Origin: an uncultured Clostridia bacterium
GTDB lineage: Bacteria > Bacillota > Clostridia > UBA1381
DNA length: 48,452 nt
Direction of reading: 5' to 3'
Assembly: GCA_910579415.1 (NCBI GenBank)
Contig: CAJTUY010000011.1
Span: forward strand, 1-48,452
In this document: piece after piece, positions 8,879-15,328 of the stretch
Layout: each line of letters starts with the position of its first letter
Position numbering within the stretch: the stretch's first letter is position 1
The notes under the pieces: model-generated
What the model saw: only the letters and a program-made list of their open reading frames with translations
Databases searched by the model: none
What the model was told of the DNA's origin: nothing
Made by a program: the position numbers and the translations under genes

Positions 8879-9916
8879 TTACATCTTATTCATAATATGT
8901 ATATCATACGGGTCGAACAAAATACCCACCGTAGAACCCAGCTCTGCGGCTTTTGTTGAGTGTACAAGCCAGTCATGGTCATACGCCTCAATCAGCATTT
9001 CATAATGAACGCCCTTAAACGTCACCGACTGCACCACACCCGATATATGCGAGTCATCAGGCTTTGTAAGCTTAATATCCTCAGGACGTATAACAACGTC
9101 AACGGGCTTGTTCTCACCAAAACCCTTATCAACACATTCGAACCGGTGACCGCTTATTTCAACAAGCAGGTCGCGTACCATCATACCGTTAAGAATATTG
9201 CTTTCTCCGATAAAATCAGCAACAAACGCATTTTTCGGCTCATTGTAAATGTCCACAGGCGAACCAATCTGCTGTATATCCCCATTATTCATTACAACTA
9301 CCGTATCGCTCATGGTAAGAGCCTCCTCCTGGTCATGAGTAACATAAATGAACGTGATTTCAAGACGCTGCTGAATACGTTTCAGCTCTGTCTGCATTTC
9401 CTTACGCAGCTTTAAATCAAGCGCTCCCAAAGGCTCATCTAAAAGAAGTACCTTCGGTTCATTTACAAGCGCGCGGGCTATCGCTACACGCTGCTGCTGA
9501 CCGCCCGAAAGACGGTCGATAGAACGCTTTTCAAAACCTTTAAGGTTCACAAGCTCAAGCATTTCACCGACACGCTTCTGAATTTCTCTGTCAGGAAATT
9601 TTTTTACCTTTAAGCCGAAGGCAATATTATCAAATACATTCAGGTGCGGAAACAGCGCGTAACGCTGAAACACCGTATTTACATTTCTTTTAAACGGCGG
9701 AAGAGCATTTATTTCCCTGCCTTCAAATTTAACGCTTCCGCTGTCGGGTTTCAGGAAACCCCCAATAATACGCAGAGTGGTCGTTTTGCCGCATCCTGAC
9801 GGACCCAGAAACGTAACAAATTCCTTGTCACGTATGTCCAAATTTATATTGTTTAAAATTTGCTCGCCGTCAAAGGCAACACTGATATTTTCAAGACTTA
9901 TAATGTTTTTGTTCAT
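8879..9916 (-). CDS. potA: spermidine/putrescine ABC transporter ATP-binding protein PotA
   Basis: A 345-residue ABC ATPase that powers polyamine import. Walker A is GPSGCGKTTT (about residue 38), the Q loop and signature RLSGGQQQRVAIARAL, Walker B KVLLLDEPLGALD, and the switch histidine VTHDQEEALTMSD are all intact. After residue 240 a TOBE-type regulatory domain follows (NKPVDVVIRPEDIKL). First gene of potABCD-coaX, with a GGGGAGG ribosome site before ATG 9916. It is divergent from rho across a 155-base intergenic region holding promoters for both. Confidence 0.97.
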   Translation of the reverse strand: MNKNIISLENISVAFDGEQILNNINLDIRDKEFVTFLGPSGCGKTTTLRIIGGFLKPDSGSVKFEGREINALPPFKRNVNTVFQRYALFPHLNVFDNIAFGLKVKKFPDREIQKRVGEMLELVNLKGFEKRSIDRLSGGQQQRVAIARALVNEPKVLLLDEPLGALDLKLRKEMQTELKRIQQRLEITFIYVTHDQEEALTMSDTVVVMNNGDIQQIGSPVDIYNEPKNAFVADFIGESNILNGMMVRDLLVEISGHRFECVDKGFGENKPVDVVIRPEDIKLTKPDDSHISGVVQSVTFKGVHYEMLIEAYDHDWLVHSTKAAELGSTVGILFDPYDIHIMNKM

Positions 9917-9947
9917 TTCCTGCCTCCCCTGTTAAATTAACAAGCAA

Positions 9948-9977
9948 ATTATAACACATACGTTGATACCATTGCAA
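9948..9977 (-). promoter_or_regulatory. probable pot operon promoter
   Basis: Minus strand TTGCAA (9977-9972), 18 bases, TATAAT (9953-9948) preceded by TGTGT. It sits about 30 bases before the potA start and back-to-back with the rho promoter. The -35 is imperfect. Confidence 0.55.
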
Positions 9978-10009
9978 CATAAAATTAAAATTTGCTACAT
10001 AAATATTCA

Positions 10010-10038
10010 TTGACAAATACTGACATATACAATATAAT
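10010..10038 (+). promoter_or_regulatory. rho promoter (consensus)
   Basis: TTGACA (10010-10015), 17 bases, TATAAT (10033-10038): both hexamers match the housekeeping consensus exactly. The ATG is about 27 bases beyond the predicted start. No long leader, so the Rho-attenuated leader seen in enterobacteria is absent here. Confidence 0.88.
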
Positions 10039-10071
10039 ATAAGTAACAAAATTATGAAAGAGAGTATATTT

Positions 10072-11376
10072 ATGGACGAGATACGACTTGAACGCAAAAC
10101 CAAAGAAGAACTCAAGCAAATCGCACAGGGACTTGGAATTGAGAAAATATCCGCGCTCAGGAAAGATGAAATCATAGAAAGAATAAATGCAAAGCGCGAG
10201 GAAATGGCGGAAGCGGAAAAGCAAAAAACACAGACAAAAAAGCGTGAACGTCCTGCCGATGCGGTGGAAGTATGCGGAGTGTTGGACGTAATGTCTGACG
10301 GCTTCGGTTTTCTTCGTGTTGAGAATTATATGTCCAGTAAAAATGATATATACGTATCACCGACACAAATACGGCGTTTTAATCTCAAAACGGGTGATGA
10401 AATACTCGGTGACTGCCGTCCGTCACAGGATGAGGATAAATATTCGCCTTTGCTGTTTGTTAAAAAAATAAACGGCGACAGCCTTGAAGTTGCCTTAAAG
10501 CGCAGACCTTTTGAGCGTCTTACCCCTATTTATCCGAAAGAGAAGCTGCTTCTGGACACAGGCGATAAGAATAAAAGCGCGTCACGGCTTATTGATATAA
10601 TCGCGCCTATCGGAAAAGGACAGCGCGGAATGATAGTTGCGCCGCCGAAGGCAGGCAAAACCACAATTATAAAACAGATTGCACAGTCAATATCGGCAAA
10701 TTATCCTGACATAAAACTGATTGTACTGCTTATTGACGAGCGTCCGGAAGAGGTGACGGATATTAAACGCTCAATTGACGGTGAAGTTATATATTCTACC
10801 TTCGACCAGATGCCCGAAAATCATTGTAAGGTTGCAGAAATGGTGCTTGAAAGAGCGTCAAGACTTGTTGAGCAGAAAAAAGACGTAGTTATTCTGCTTG
10901 ACTCTATAACGCGTCTTGCGCGCGCGTATAATCTGACCGTTGCGCCGACAGGCAGAACGCTTTCGGGCGGACTTGACCCCGACGCGCTGTTTAAACCCAA
11001 AAAGTTTTTCGGAGCGGCAAGAAATATTGAAGAGGGCGGAAGTCTTACTATTCTTGCGACCGCGCTTGTTGAAACGGGAAGCCGTATGGACGACGTTATA
11101 TTTGAAGAATTTAAAGGTACGGGAAATATGGAGCTGAAGCTTGACAGGTCTTTACAGGAAAAACGTATTTTCCCCGCAATAGACATATTAAAATCAGGTA
11201 CGCGCCGCGAGGAAGATTTATTAAATGCAAACGAACTGAAAGTAAGCCGCATAATACGCCGAGAGCTTAGCAAAGGACAAACCGCAGACGCGACCGCCAA
11301 TTTACTCCAATACTTAACATCTACACAAAACAACCGTGACTTTGCAGAATTGATGATACAAAATTACGGAAAATAA
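10072..11376 (+). CDS. rho: transcription termination factor Rho
   Basis: A 434-residue hexameric RNA helicase that ends Rho-dependent transcripts. The N-terminal helical Rho_N segment (LKQIAQGLGIEKISALRKDE) is followed by the cold-shock-like primary RNA site (CGVLDVMSDGFGFLR), then the RecA-type ATPase: Walker A VAPPKAGKTTI with Lys196, Walker B DVVILLDSITRLARAYN, and the R loop/Q loop region SGGLDPDALFKPKKFFGAAR. I start at ATG 10072, with a GAGAG site 7 bases upstream; the ATG at 10054 has no ribosome site. Length is close to the family norm with only a short lysine-rich linker, unlike the long insertions of some Clostridia. Confidence 0.97.
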   Translation: MDEIRLERKTKEELKQIAQGLGIEKISALRKDEIIERINAKREEMAEAEKQKTQTKKRERPADAVEVCGVLDVMSDGFGFLRVENYMSSKNDIYVSPTQIRRFNLKTGDEILGDCRPSQDEDKYSPLLFVKKINGDSLEVALKRRPFERLTPIYPKEKLLLDTGDKNKSASRLIDIIAPIGKGQRGMIVAPPKAGKTTIIKQIAQSISANYPDIKLIVLLIDERPEEVTDIKRSIDGEVIYSTFDQMPENHCKVAEMVLERASRLVEQKKDVVILLDSITRLARAYNLTVAPTGRTLSGGLDPDALFKPKKFFGAARNIEEGGSLTILATALVETGSRMDDVIFEEFKGTGNMELKLDRSLQEKRIFPAIDILKSGTRREEDLLNANELKVSRIIRRELSKGQTADATANLLQYLTSTQNNRDFAELMIQNYGK

Positions 11377-11443
11377 AAAATGTATTTCCTCTGTCGGCAG
11401 CTTAAGCCATTTTGAGAAAATACGAATTTTATAATACTTAACG
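11377..11443. other. rho 3' flank, AT-rich
   Basis: No gene is supported in the 357 bases between rho and the next coding region. This first part holds only a TATAAT (11430-11435) without a good -35; if used, transcription would start at about 11442, the foot of the long hairpin that follows. Confidence 0.35.
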
Positions 11444-11550
11444 ATATTGCTCAACACAGAATATACGGTAAAATAATAATAAGAGAAAGAGAGAGAGATT
11501 CTTATTATCGTATCGGGTAACAAGACCGTATATTCTGAGTTCAGCAATAT
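11444..11550. repeat. long nested inverted repeat, possible structured RNA
   Basis: ATATTGCT (11444-11451) pairs perfectly with AGCAATAT (11543-11550) and CAGAATATACGGT (11457-11469) with ACCGTATATTCTG (11525-11537); three more pairs form between the arms, about 24 in total. Inside, ATAATAAGA (11476-11484) pairs with TCTTATTAT (11500-11508) around a purine-only GA-rich loop. The element is followed 15 bases later by a terminator. It could be a stable RNA, a rho 3' end or a small palindromic DNA element; no protein is encoded. Confidence 0.7.
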
Positions 11551-11564
11551 GTAACATACCATTT

Positions 11565-11597
11565 TGAGCCGATTTTCAGGCTCATAATTTTTTTATT
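11565..11597 (+). terminator. intrinsic terminator downstream of nested hairpin
   Basis: TGAGCC (11565-11570) pairs with GGCTCA (11579-11584), followed by TAATTTTTTTATT. It would end transcripts from rho or from the hairpin element. Confidence 0.75.
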
Positions 11598-11628
11598 ATT
11601 CCATAAACTAATAACGCATCTCCGTATT

Positions 11629-11657
11629 TTGTTAATAGGAACTTTTCTGCCTATTAT
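11629..11657 (+). promoter_or_regulatory. candidate promoter of XRE regulator gene
   Basis: TTGTTA (11629-11634), 17 bases, TATTAT (11652-11657). A second TATAAT at 11698-11703 lacks a -35. Either would give a leader of 30-70 bases. Confidence 0.45.
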
Positions 11658-11733
11658 TATACTACTATTCCTCCTGTTTGTCAATAGTTTTATGCAATAT
11701 AATTCTTATAAAAGAACAAAAGGAGGAATTAAA

Positions 11734-12060
11734 GTGCTTATTTTTGATTACAGAACAATAGGTAACAAGCTGCTGGTCGTAAGAAGGAAATTGGGACTTA
11801 CTCAGGCAGAGCTTGCGGAAAAATCGGGATTATCCGACAGAACCTACGCCGATATTGAACGCGGAAAGGTCAATATGAGAATAGAAACCTTTCTTCGTAT
11901 CTGTCAGGCGCTTGATGTAACGCCGAATGATATTCTTACGGAAAAAAATGCTTCAGATAACCGCAGCAGTATAGATATACACGAAATATTAGAAAAATGT
12001 TCCTTAAAAGAAAAAGAAACGGCGCTGAATTTGCTTACTGTATATTTAAAATCACTTTAA
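11734..12060 (+). CDS. XRE-family transcriptional regulator
   Basis: A 108-residue DNA-binding protein. The HTH_3 domain covers about residues 8-65: IGNKLLVVRRKLGLTQAELA, recognition region KSGLSDRTYADIERGKVNM, and FLRICQALDVTPNDIL. The C-terminal 35 residues are helical (DIHEILEKCSLKEKETALNL) and may dimerise. The start is GTG 11734 with an AAAGGAGG site 7 bases upstream; the longer reading through hydrophobic codons from 11629 has no ribosome site and would cross the promoter. It is monocistronic, ending in a strong terminator, and sits beside a type I toxin locus and a second XRE gene; its targets are not evident. Confidence 0.88.
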   Translation: MLIFDYRTIGNKLLVVRRKLGLTQAELAEKSGLSDRTYADIERGKVNMRIETFLRICQALDVTPNDILTEKNASDNRSSIDIHEILEKCSLKEKETALNLLTVYLKSL

Positions 12061-12073
12061 GCCTGAAAAAAAT

Positions 12074-12103
12074 AAGGGTTTGGAATAATTCCAAGCCCTT
12101 TTT
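12074..12103 (+). terminator. strong intrinsic terminator of XRE gene
   Basis: A 12-pair stem AAGGGTTTGGAA (12074-12085) with TTCCAAGCCCTT (12089-12100), one G-T pair, 3-base loop, followed by TTT. Confidence 0.93.
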
Positions 12104-12138
12104 GTTTTCTCTATCATCAGAATTTACGAATAAAAATA

Positions 12139-12167
12139 TTGACAAAAAAAAAGAAATATGTTATAGT
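12139..12167 (+). promoter_or_regulatory. promoter of antisense antitoxin RNA
   Basis: TTGACA (12139-12144), 17 bases, TATAGT (12162-12167) preceded by TGT: a near-consensus extended promoter in front of about 100 bases with no open frame, directed against the toxin gene on the other strand. Confidence 0.8.
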
Positions 12168-12173
12168 TTAGAT

Positions 12174-12277
12174 AGTAAAGGAATGGTTTTGACCGTTCCG
12201 CAAATAGTAGTTTTTTTTGTTAGTTATAAATTAACGAAGCCGTCACTTAGTGCGAATAAGGGGCGGCTATTGTTTTA
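12174..12277 (+). ncRNA. candidate RNAII-like antisense RNA of a type I toxin-antitoxin locus
   Basis: Predicted from the strong promoter just upstream to the terminator hairpin AGCCGTC (12238-12244)/GGCGGCT (12262-12268) with inner CTTA/TAAG and tail ATTGTTTT. Its 5' part forms GGAATGGT (12180-12187) pairing with ACCGTTCC (12192-12199). The arm ACCGTTCC is also complementary (one G-U) to GGAATGGT in the toxin leader (minus strand of 12406-12413), and the AGCCGTC arm can pair with GGCGGCT in that leader. It overlaps the 3' end of the converging toxin mRNA through the shared terminator. This layout is that of the enterococcal par/Fst locus; no antitoxin RNA has been shown here. Confidence 0.7.
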
Positions 12278-12368
12278 TGTTCTTGAATAATTCAATCAGT
12301 TTATCAATCAGCTTTAAACAAATAAGTAAACTTATTATGCTTAAAACTGCGCTTATCAAATCGTTCAT
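12267..12368 (-). CDS. Fst/par-like type I toxin peptide
   Basis: A 33-residue peptide, too short for ordinary gene finding. It starts MNDLISAVLSIISLLICL and ends KLIDKLIELFKNIKQ: a polar MNDL start, one hydrophobic helix of about 16 residues, then an amphipathic, lysine-containing tail. This matches the Fst family plan (about 33 residues, M-[KN]-DL start, single membrane helix, charged tail) of membrane-damaging toxins repressed by an antisense RNA. The ribosome site AAAAGGGGGTG is nearly perfect, 5 bases before ATG 12368. The mRNA has a strong promoter and a leader of about 100 bases, and the stop codon lies within the terminator hairpin shared with the antisense RNA. The tail is basic here whereas pAD1 Fst is acidic, so toxicity is inferred, not seen. 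Confidence 0.82.
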   Translation of the reverse strand: MNDLISAVLSIISLLICLKLIDKLIELFKNIKQ

Positions 12369-12475
12369 TGCAGCACCCCCTTTTGAGAGTGTCGGAACAG
12401 CCGCCACCATTCCAATATATCAAGGTCGCATAGTATAACTATCACCTACAACCAACTAATGCGGTTGATTACGCC

Positions 12476-12503
12476 ATTATACCATAGTGAAAAAATTTGT
12501 AAA
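12476..12503 (-). promoter_or_regulatory. toxin mRNA promoter
   Basis: Minus strand TTTACA (12503-12498), 16 bases, TATAAT (12481-12476) preceded by TGG (extended -10). Predicted transcript starts about 12469, leaving a leader of about 100 bases rich in possible stems, as in Fst RNAI. Confidence 0.78.
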
Positions 12504-12540
12504 GCGACAGAATCGACTTTTGTCAAAAGATACTGTATAA

Positions 12541-12570
12541 TAAAAAACCTTTGTAAAAATACAAAGGTCT
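12541..12570 (-). terminator. terminator of second XRE gene
   Basis: Minus-strand stem ACCTTTGTA/TACAAAGGT (12547-12555 with 12560-12568), 4-base loop, followed on the minus strand by TTTTTT. It abuts the stop codon. Confidence 0.85.
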
Positions 12571-12914
12571 TATAATTCCGGAATACCGCAGGATTTTGCA
12601 TAAACTCTTACAAGTTCCGTTACAGTGTTTAATTGTTCATCCGTCATTTGTTCCGTATATTTATTTATAACCGTTTCCGCATTTCTTGATGATATGCCGA
12701 ATAATAAGTAATCAGCTTCTATACCAAGTACTCTGCATATATCTCTGAATTTAGGAAGTGACAACCCTATCATTCCGCGTTCAATCGAACTCATCTGCTG
12801 GGAGGTAGATATTTCTACGGCTTCTGCTAATTCTTCTTGCGTCATATATCTTTTTTTCCTTATTTCTTTTATTCTTGCACCCATATCGGCATTTTCTTTA
12901 TTATATTTGTACAT
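12570..12914 (-). CDS. XRE-family transcriptional regulator
   Basis: A 114-residue protein with an HTH_3 domain at residues 11-72: GARIKEIRKKRYMTQEELAE, recognition helix region STSQQMSSIERGMIGLSL, then FRDICRVLGIEADYLLFG. The C-terminal 40 residues are helical (TEQMTDEQLNTVTELVRVYA). An AGAGGT site precedes ATG 12914. It is divergent from an AbrB-like gene, and the AT-rich intergenic region carries three copies of a TTATAGT half-site, so it may regulate itself and perhaps its neighbour. It lies upstream of the type I toxin locus but on a separate transcript. Confidence 0.88.
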   Translation of the reverse strand: MYKYNKENADMGARIKEIRKKRYMTQEELAEAVEISTSQQMSSIERGMIGLSLPKFRDICRVLGIEADYLLFGISSRNAETVINKYTEQMTDEQLNTVTELVRVYAKSCGIPEL

Positions 12915-12945
12915 ATAAACTACCTCTACATCTCAAAACTAATGT

Positions 12946-12984
12946 TTATAGTATTTATTATAGTGTTTTTATATAAAACTATAA
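12946..12984. promoter_or_regulatory. candidate operator: TTATAGT half-sites
   Basis: TTATAGT occurs at 12946-12952 and 12958-12964, and its inverted copy ACTATAA at 12978-12984; the last two make a 27-base near-palindrome. They lie 30-70 bases before the XRE start codon over an AT-rich region with a TATAAT on the minus strand. Autoregulation is inferred. Confidence 0.5.
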
Positions 12985-13018
12985 GCATTTTATGTCATTA
13001 TTTATAAACATTTAGGTA

Positions 13019-13046
13019 TTGACTTTTTGTAAAATTATGTTATAAT
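13019..13046 (+). promoter_or_regulatory. promoter of AbrB-like gene
   Basis: TTGACT (13019-13024), 16 bases, TATAAT (13041-13046) preceded by TGT. Confidence 0.75.
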
Positions 13047-13101
13047 ATGTATTACCTTGTAAAATAACAATATTTTTCTACACGAGAGGAGATTTAAAAC
13101 T

Positions 13102-13355
13102 ATGGAAAAAGAACAGTAGACGAATTGGGCAGAATTGTTTTGCCTGCAACCTTCAGAGAAAAACTGGGGATAAAATCCAAAGACGTAATGGACATTACTT
13201 GTATCAATGATGATACGATAATGTTGAAAAAGGATGAAAATATACAACATTGTGACATTTGCCGCACAACTGACAACGTTCGTGAATTAACGCATACATC
13301 TGAAAAGCATTATATATGTTCTGAATGTATAAAAGCCGTTAACAAATTAAAATAA
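13102..13355 (+). pseudogene. AbrB/SpoVT-type regulator with C-terminal zinc ribbon, frame disrupted at codon 3
   Basis: A good ribosome site (GAGAGGAG) leads to ATG 13102, but that frame stops after five codons (MEKEQ). Reading back one base after AAA gives RTVDELGRIVLPATFREKLG, the standard AbrB swapped-hairpin start, continuing to 13355: MDITCINDDTIML and then a zinc ribbon CDIC...CSEC at about residues 50-72. The gene would be intact (84 codons) if the A run at 13106-13110 had six instead of five A. Options are a one-base loss in the genome, a sequence error, slippage on the A run, or initiation at TTG 13125 without a ribosome site. The AbrB plus zinc ribbon plan is common in Clostridia as a global or phase regulator. 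Confidence 0.8.
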
Positions 13356-13390
13356 GAATAAAGACAGGTGCGCGTCTGCCTTTTGAGTAC

Positions 13391-13422
13391 AGAAAAAGAG
13401 CTTGTTTATTTAACAAGCTCTT
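13391..13422 (-). terminator. terminator of rubrerythrin gene
   Basis: AAGAGCTTGTT (13396-13406) pairs with AACAAGCTCTT (13412-13422); on the minus strand the stem is followed by TTTTT-CTG (complement of 13391-13395). The plus side lacks a T run. Confidence 0.8.
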
Positions 13423-13451
13423 GTAATATCTCTGTTTTTAATGGTTTTAGA

Positions 13452-14003
13452 TTAACCGAAATATCTCTTTAGCATACCCTCGAAGCCTTTTCCGTGTCTT
13501 GCCTCGTCCTTAGCCATTTCATGAACAGTGTCATGGATAGCGTCATAACCAAGCTCCTTAGCTCTCTTTGCTATTTCAAGCTTACCTGCTGTCGCGCCGC
13601 ACTCAGCTTCTGCTCTTAATTCAAGATTTTTCTTTGTTGAAGGTGTAACAACCTCGCCCAAAAGCTCAGCGAATTTAGCCGCATGTTCAGCTTCTTCCAA
13701 AGCAGCTCTCATATAGAACTCGCCTATTTCAGGATAGCCCTCTCTTACTGCCTGACGGCTCATTGCGATATACATACCAACCTCTGTACATTCACCCTCA
13801 AAGTTAGCCTTTAAGCCTTCATAAACGTCAGCCTCAATCTTATCCTTTGCGCCTACGCCTATAACGTGTTCACAAACGAAATTACGAGCGCCCTCCTGCA
13901 TAAGAGTAAACTTTGAACCGGGAACGCCGCACTGAGGACACTTTTCTGGGGGTTCATTACCCTCGTGAACATAACCGCATACCGGACATACATATTTTGC
14001 CAT
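13452..14003 (-). CDS. reverse rubrerythrin (NADH peroxidase component)
   Basis: A 183-residue iron protein. The rubredoxin-like FeCys4 domain is at the N-terminus (CPVCGYVHEG...CPQCGVPG, residues 6-30), ahead of the ferritin-like four-helix diiron domain (NFEGECTEVGMYIAMSRQA, ALEEAEHAAKFAELLGE, HEMAKDEARHGKGFEGML with ExxH motifs). Rubredoxin-first order defines reverse rubrerythrins, the major H2O2 and O2 scavengers of Clostridium. The ATG at 14003 has an AAGGAGG site. It follows a PerR-type regulator by 35 bases on the same strand, so it is very likely peroxide-induced through PerR. Confidence 0.95.
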   Translation of the reverse strand: MAKYVCPVCGYVHEGNEPPEKCPQCGVPGSKFTLMQEGARNFVCEHVIGVGAKDKIEADVYEGLKANFEGECTEVGMYIAMSRQAVREGYPEIGEFYMRAALEEAEHAAKFAELLGEVVTPSTKKNLELRAEAECGATAGKLEIAKRAKELGYDAIHDTVHEMAKDEARHGKGFEGMLKRYFG

Positions 14004-14038
14004 AATATTTTCCTCCTTAAATTAAATACATTAAAGGG

Positions 14039-14419
14039 TCACGCCCTTTTTTTACACTCTGAACATATTCCGTAGAAAACCAACGAATGGCTATCTACCT
14101 CCGCACCAAGCTCCTGTTCGACTGATTTATTCAAAAGCCCGGTGTCTTCAAGCTCTACATCATAAATACTATCGCACGAATTACAAACAAAATGATAATG
14201 CTGATGCGTAAATCCGTCAAAATGTTCTTTCTGCGAGCTTGTTGAAATCTTTAAAATACAACCGTTTTCCGCCAAAAGCGCAAGATTGCGGTATACCGTT
14301 CCAAGACTTATATTAGGAAATTCCTTTTTCAGCTCGGAATACAGCCAATCGGCAGACGGGTGTGAACGTGTACTTTTAAGAAGCGTCAGAAGCGCATCGC
14401 GCTGTTTTGAATACTTCAT
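14039..14419 (-). CDS. perR: PerR-type Fur-family regulator
   Basis: A 126-residue winged-helix metalloregulator. Residues 1-75 are the DNA-binding domain (YSKQRDALLTLLKSTRSHPS, ISLGTVYRNLALLAENGCI); the metal region has HFDGFTHQHYHFVC, and two CxxC pairs (CNSC, CSEC) form the structural zinc site. The HFDGFTHQHYH arrangement resembles the regulatory site of PerR, where iron-catalysed histidine oxidation releases DNA. It precedes reverse rubrerythrin in a likely operon and has a Fur/PerR-like 6-1-6 palindrome just after its promoter, so autoregulation is expected. Zur or Fur cannot be excluded by sequence alone, but the neighbour favours PerR. Confidence 0.88.
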   Translation of the reverse strand: MKYSKQRDALLTLLKSTRSHPSADWLYSELKKEFPNISLGTVYRNLALLAENGCILKISTSSQKEHFDGFTHQHYHFVCNSCDSIYDVELEDTGLLNKSVEQELGAEVDSHSLVFYGICSECKKRA

Positions 14420-14446
14420 AATATATCACCCTTTCAAATCAATAAT

Positions 14447-14459
14447 AGTAATCATTACT
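14447..14459. promoter_or_regulatory. PerR/Fur-like operator
   Basis: AGTAAT-C-ATTACT, a perfect 6-1-6 palindrome (Fur-family boxes are typically 7-1-7 inverted repeats of this type). It lies 14 bases beyond the -10 of the perR promoter, where a bound repressor would block RNA polymerase. Confidence 0.7.
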
Positions 14460-14472
14460 GATTTATGAGTTC

Positions 14473-14501
14473 ATTCTATCATTTTTATTTTCGTTTGTCA
14501 A
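14473..14501 (-). promoter_or_regulatory. perR-rubrerythrin promoter
   Basis: Minus strand TTGACA (14501-14496), 17 bases, TAGAAT (14478-14473) preceded by TGA. Confidence 0.82.
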
Positions 14502-14519
14502 TACATTTTTTAAAAAAAA

Positions 14520-15161
14520 TTATGGCAGCGGAATATTAAGCTCCTGAAGCAATTGATTTGCGCGTCTTATCTGCTTTTTCCTGTATTCAGCCAGATAATG
14601 CGTATCGGAACCGATGCTTACGGGTATGCCGCTTTCTTTAATAATCTGCTGTTTCTTTGCGTTAGTAAGAAAATCATAATAGTAATTATAATTTCCCGAT
14701 GTATTAAGCTCCCAGAATATATTATTGTCACGCATGACCTTAATTATGTCCAGTCCGTACCGTTCACCAAGCACAAAAATATCCGTATGCGCCAGGCCTG
14801 CCTTACACGCAAATTGTCTGCGCCATTCCAGAAACTCATAAAAGTCCATTGCGCGCGCATCGTCCAGACACTCAAACAAAACATAGTCAAACTGCCTTGT
14901 CGCAATCGGCAGCGACTGCTCGGGCGCAGGACGCGTACCTATTTCCAGACCGCACAGCACTCTTATTTTATCCGCGTATTTTATCTTGCAGTGCTGGATA
15001 TATTCATAATACATCGGGAGATTATCGCCGATTGTAAACTGATGGTCGGTAATGCCTATTACATCAATACCGCTGTTAATTGCGTTCTCGATTATTTCCT
15101 CAGGCGTATTAGAACCGTCATAGCTGAATTTTGTATGGTTATGTAAATCGACAGTATACAA
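14520..15161 (-). CDS. PHP-domain phosphoesterase (histidinol-phosphatase-like)
   Basis: A 213-residue protein of the PHP fold, which holds a trinuclear metal site for phosphoester hydrolysis. The motifs are VDLHNHTKFSYDGSNTPEEI (residues 4-23), IDVIGITDHQ, CGLEIGTRPAPEQSLP, GLAHTDIF and SIGSDTHYLAEYRK, covering the metal-binding His/Asp/Glu set. Substrate is not readable: HisK-type histidinol phosphatase and YciV-like nucleases are alternatives, and no his genes are nearby. The start is TTG 15161 after an AAGGAGGGGAG site; there is no in-frame ATG in the right place. It has its own promoter and is divergent from the LOG-family gene. Confidence 0.85.
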   Translation of the reverse strand: MYTVDLHNHTKFSYDGSNTPEEIIENAINSGIDVIGITDHQFTIGDNLPMYYEYIQHCKIKYADKIRVLCGLEIGTRPAPEQSLPIATRQFDYVLFECLDDARAMDFYEFLEWRRQFACKAGLAHTDIFVLGERYGLDIIKVMRDNNIFWELNTSGNYNYYYDFLTNAKKQQIIKESGIPVSIGSDTHYLAEYRKKQIRRANQLLQELNIPLP

Positions 15162-15212
15162 ATATCTCCCCTCCTTTGCACAGCAAGCCGCTGTATTTTC
15201 ATAGTATATAAT

Positions 15213-15241
15213 ATTCTATCATATTTCAGTTAAAAATTCAA
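15213..15241 (-). promoter_or_regulatory. promoter of PHP-domain gene
   Basis: Minus strand TTGAAT (15241-15236), 17 bases, TAGAAT (15218-15213) preceded by TGA. Confidence 0.7.
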
Positions 15242-15255
15242 TCGTTCAGAACGCA

Positions 15256-15284
15256 TTTACAAATAATATTTTTTATGGTAGAAT
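15256..15284 (+). promoter_or_regulatory. promoter of LOG-family gene
   Basis: TTTACA (15256-15261), 17 bases, TAGAAT (15279-15284) preceded by TGG. Divergent from the PHP-gene promoter; the -35 elements are 14 bases apart. Confidence 0.75.
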
Positions 15285-15328
15285 GGAAGTATATAAATAG
15301 AATTTAAAATCAGAGAGGTTAATATATT

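Noticed and set aside
13102..13125. Classic programmed -1 frameshift in the AbrB-like gene
   Set aside because: The tract is only five A followed by G, with no heptameric X XXY YYZ site or clear downstream pseudoknot, so error or mutation is likelier.
14553..15146. Plus-strand frame opposite the PHP-domain gene
   Set aside because: It has no start signal and no domain; the PHP motifs and promoter on the minus strand are convincing.
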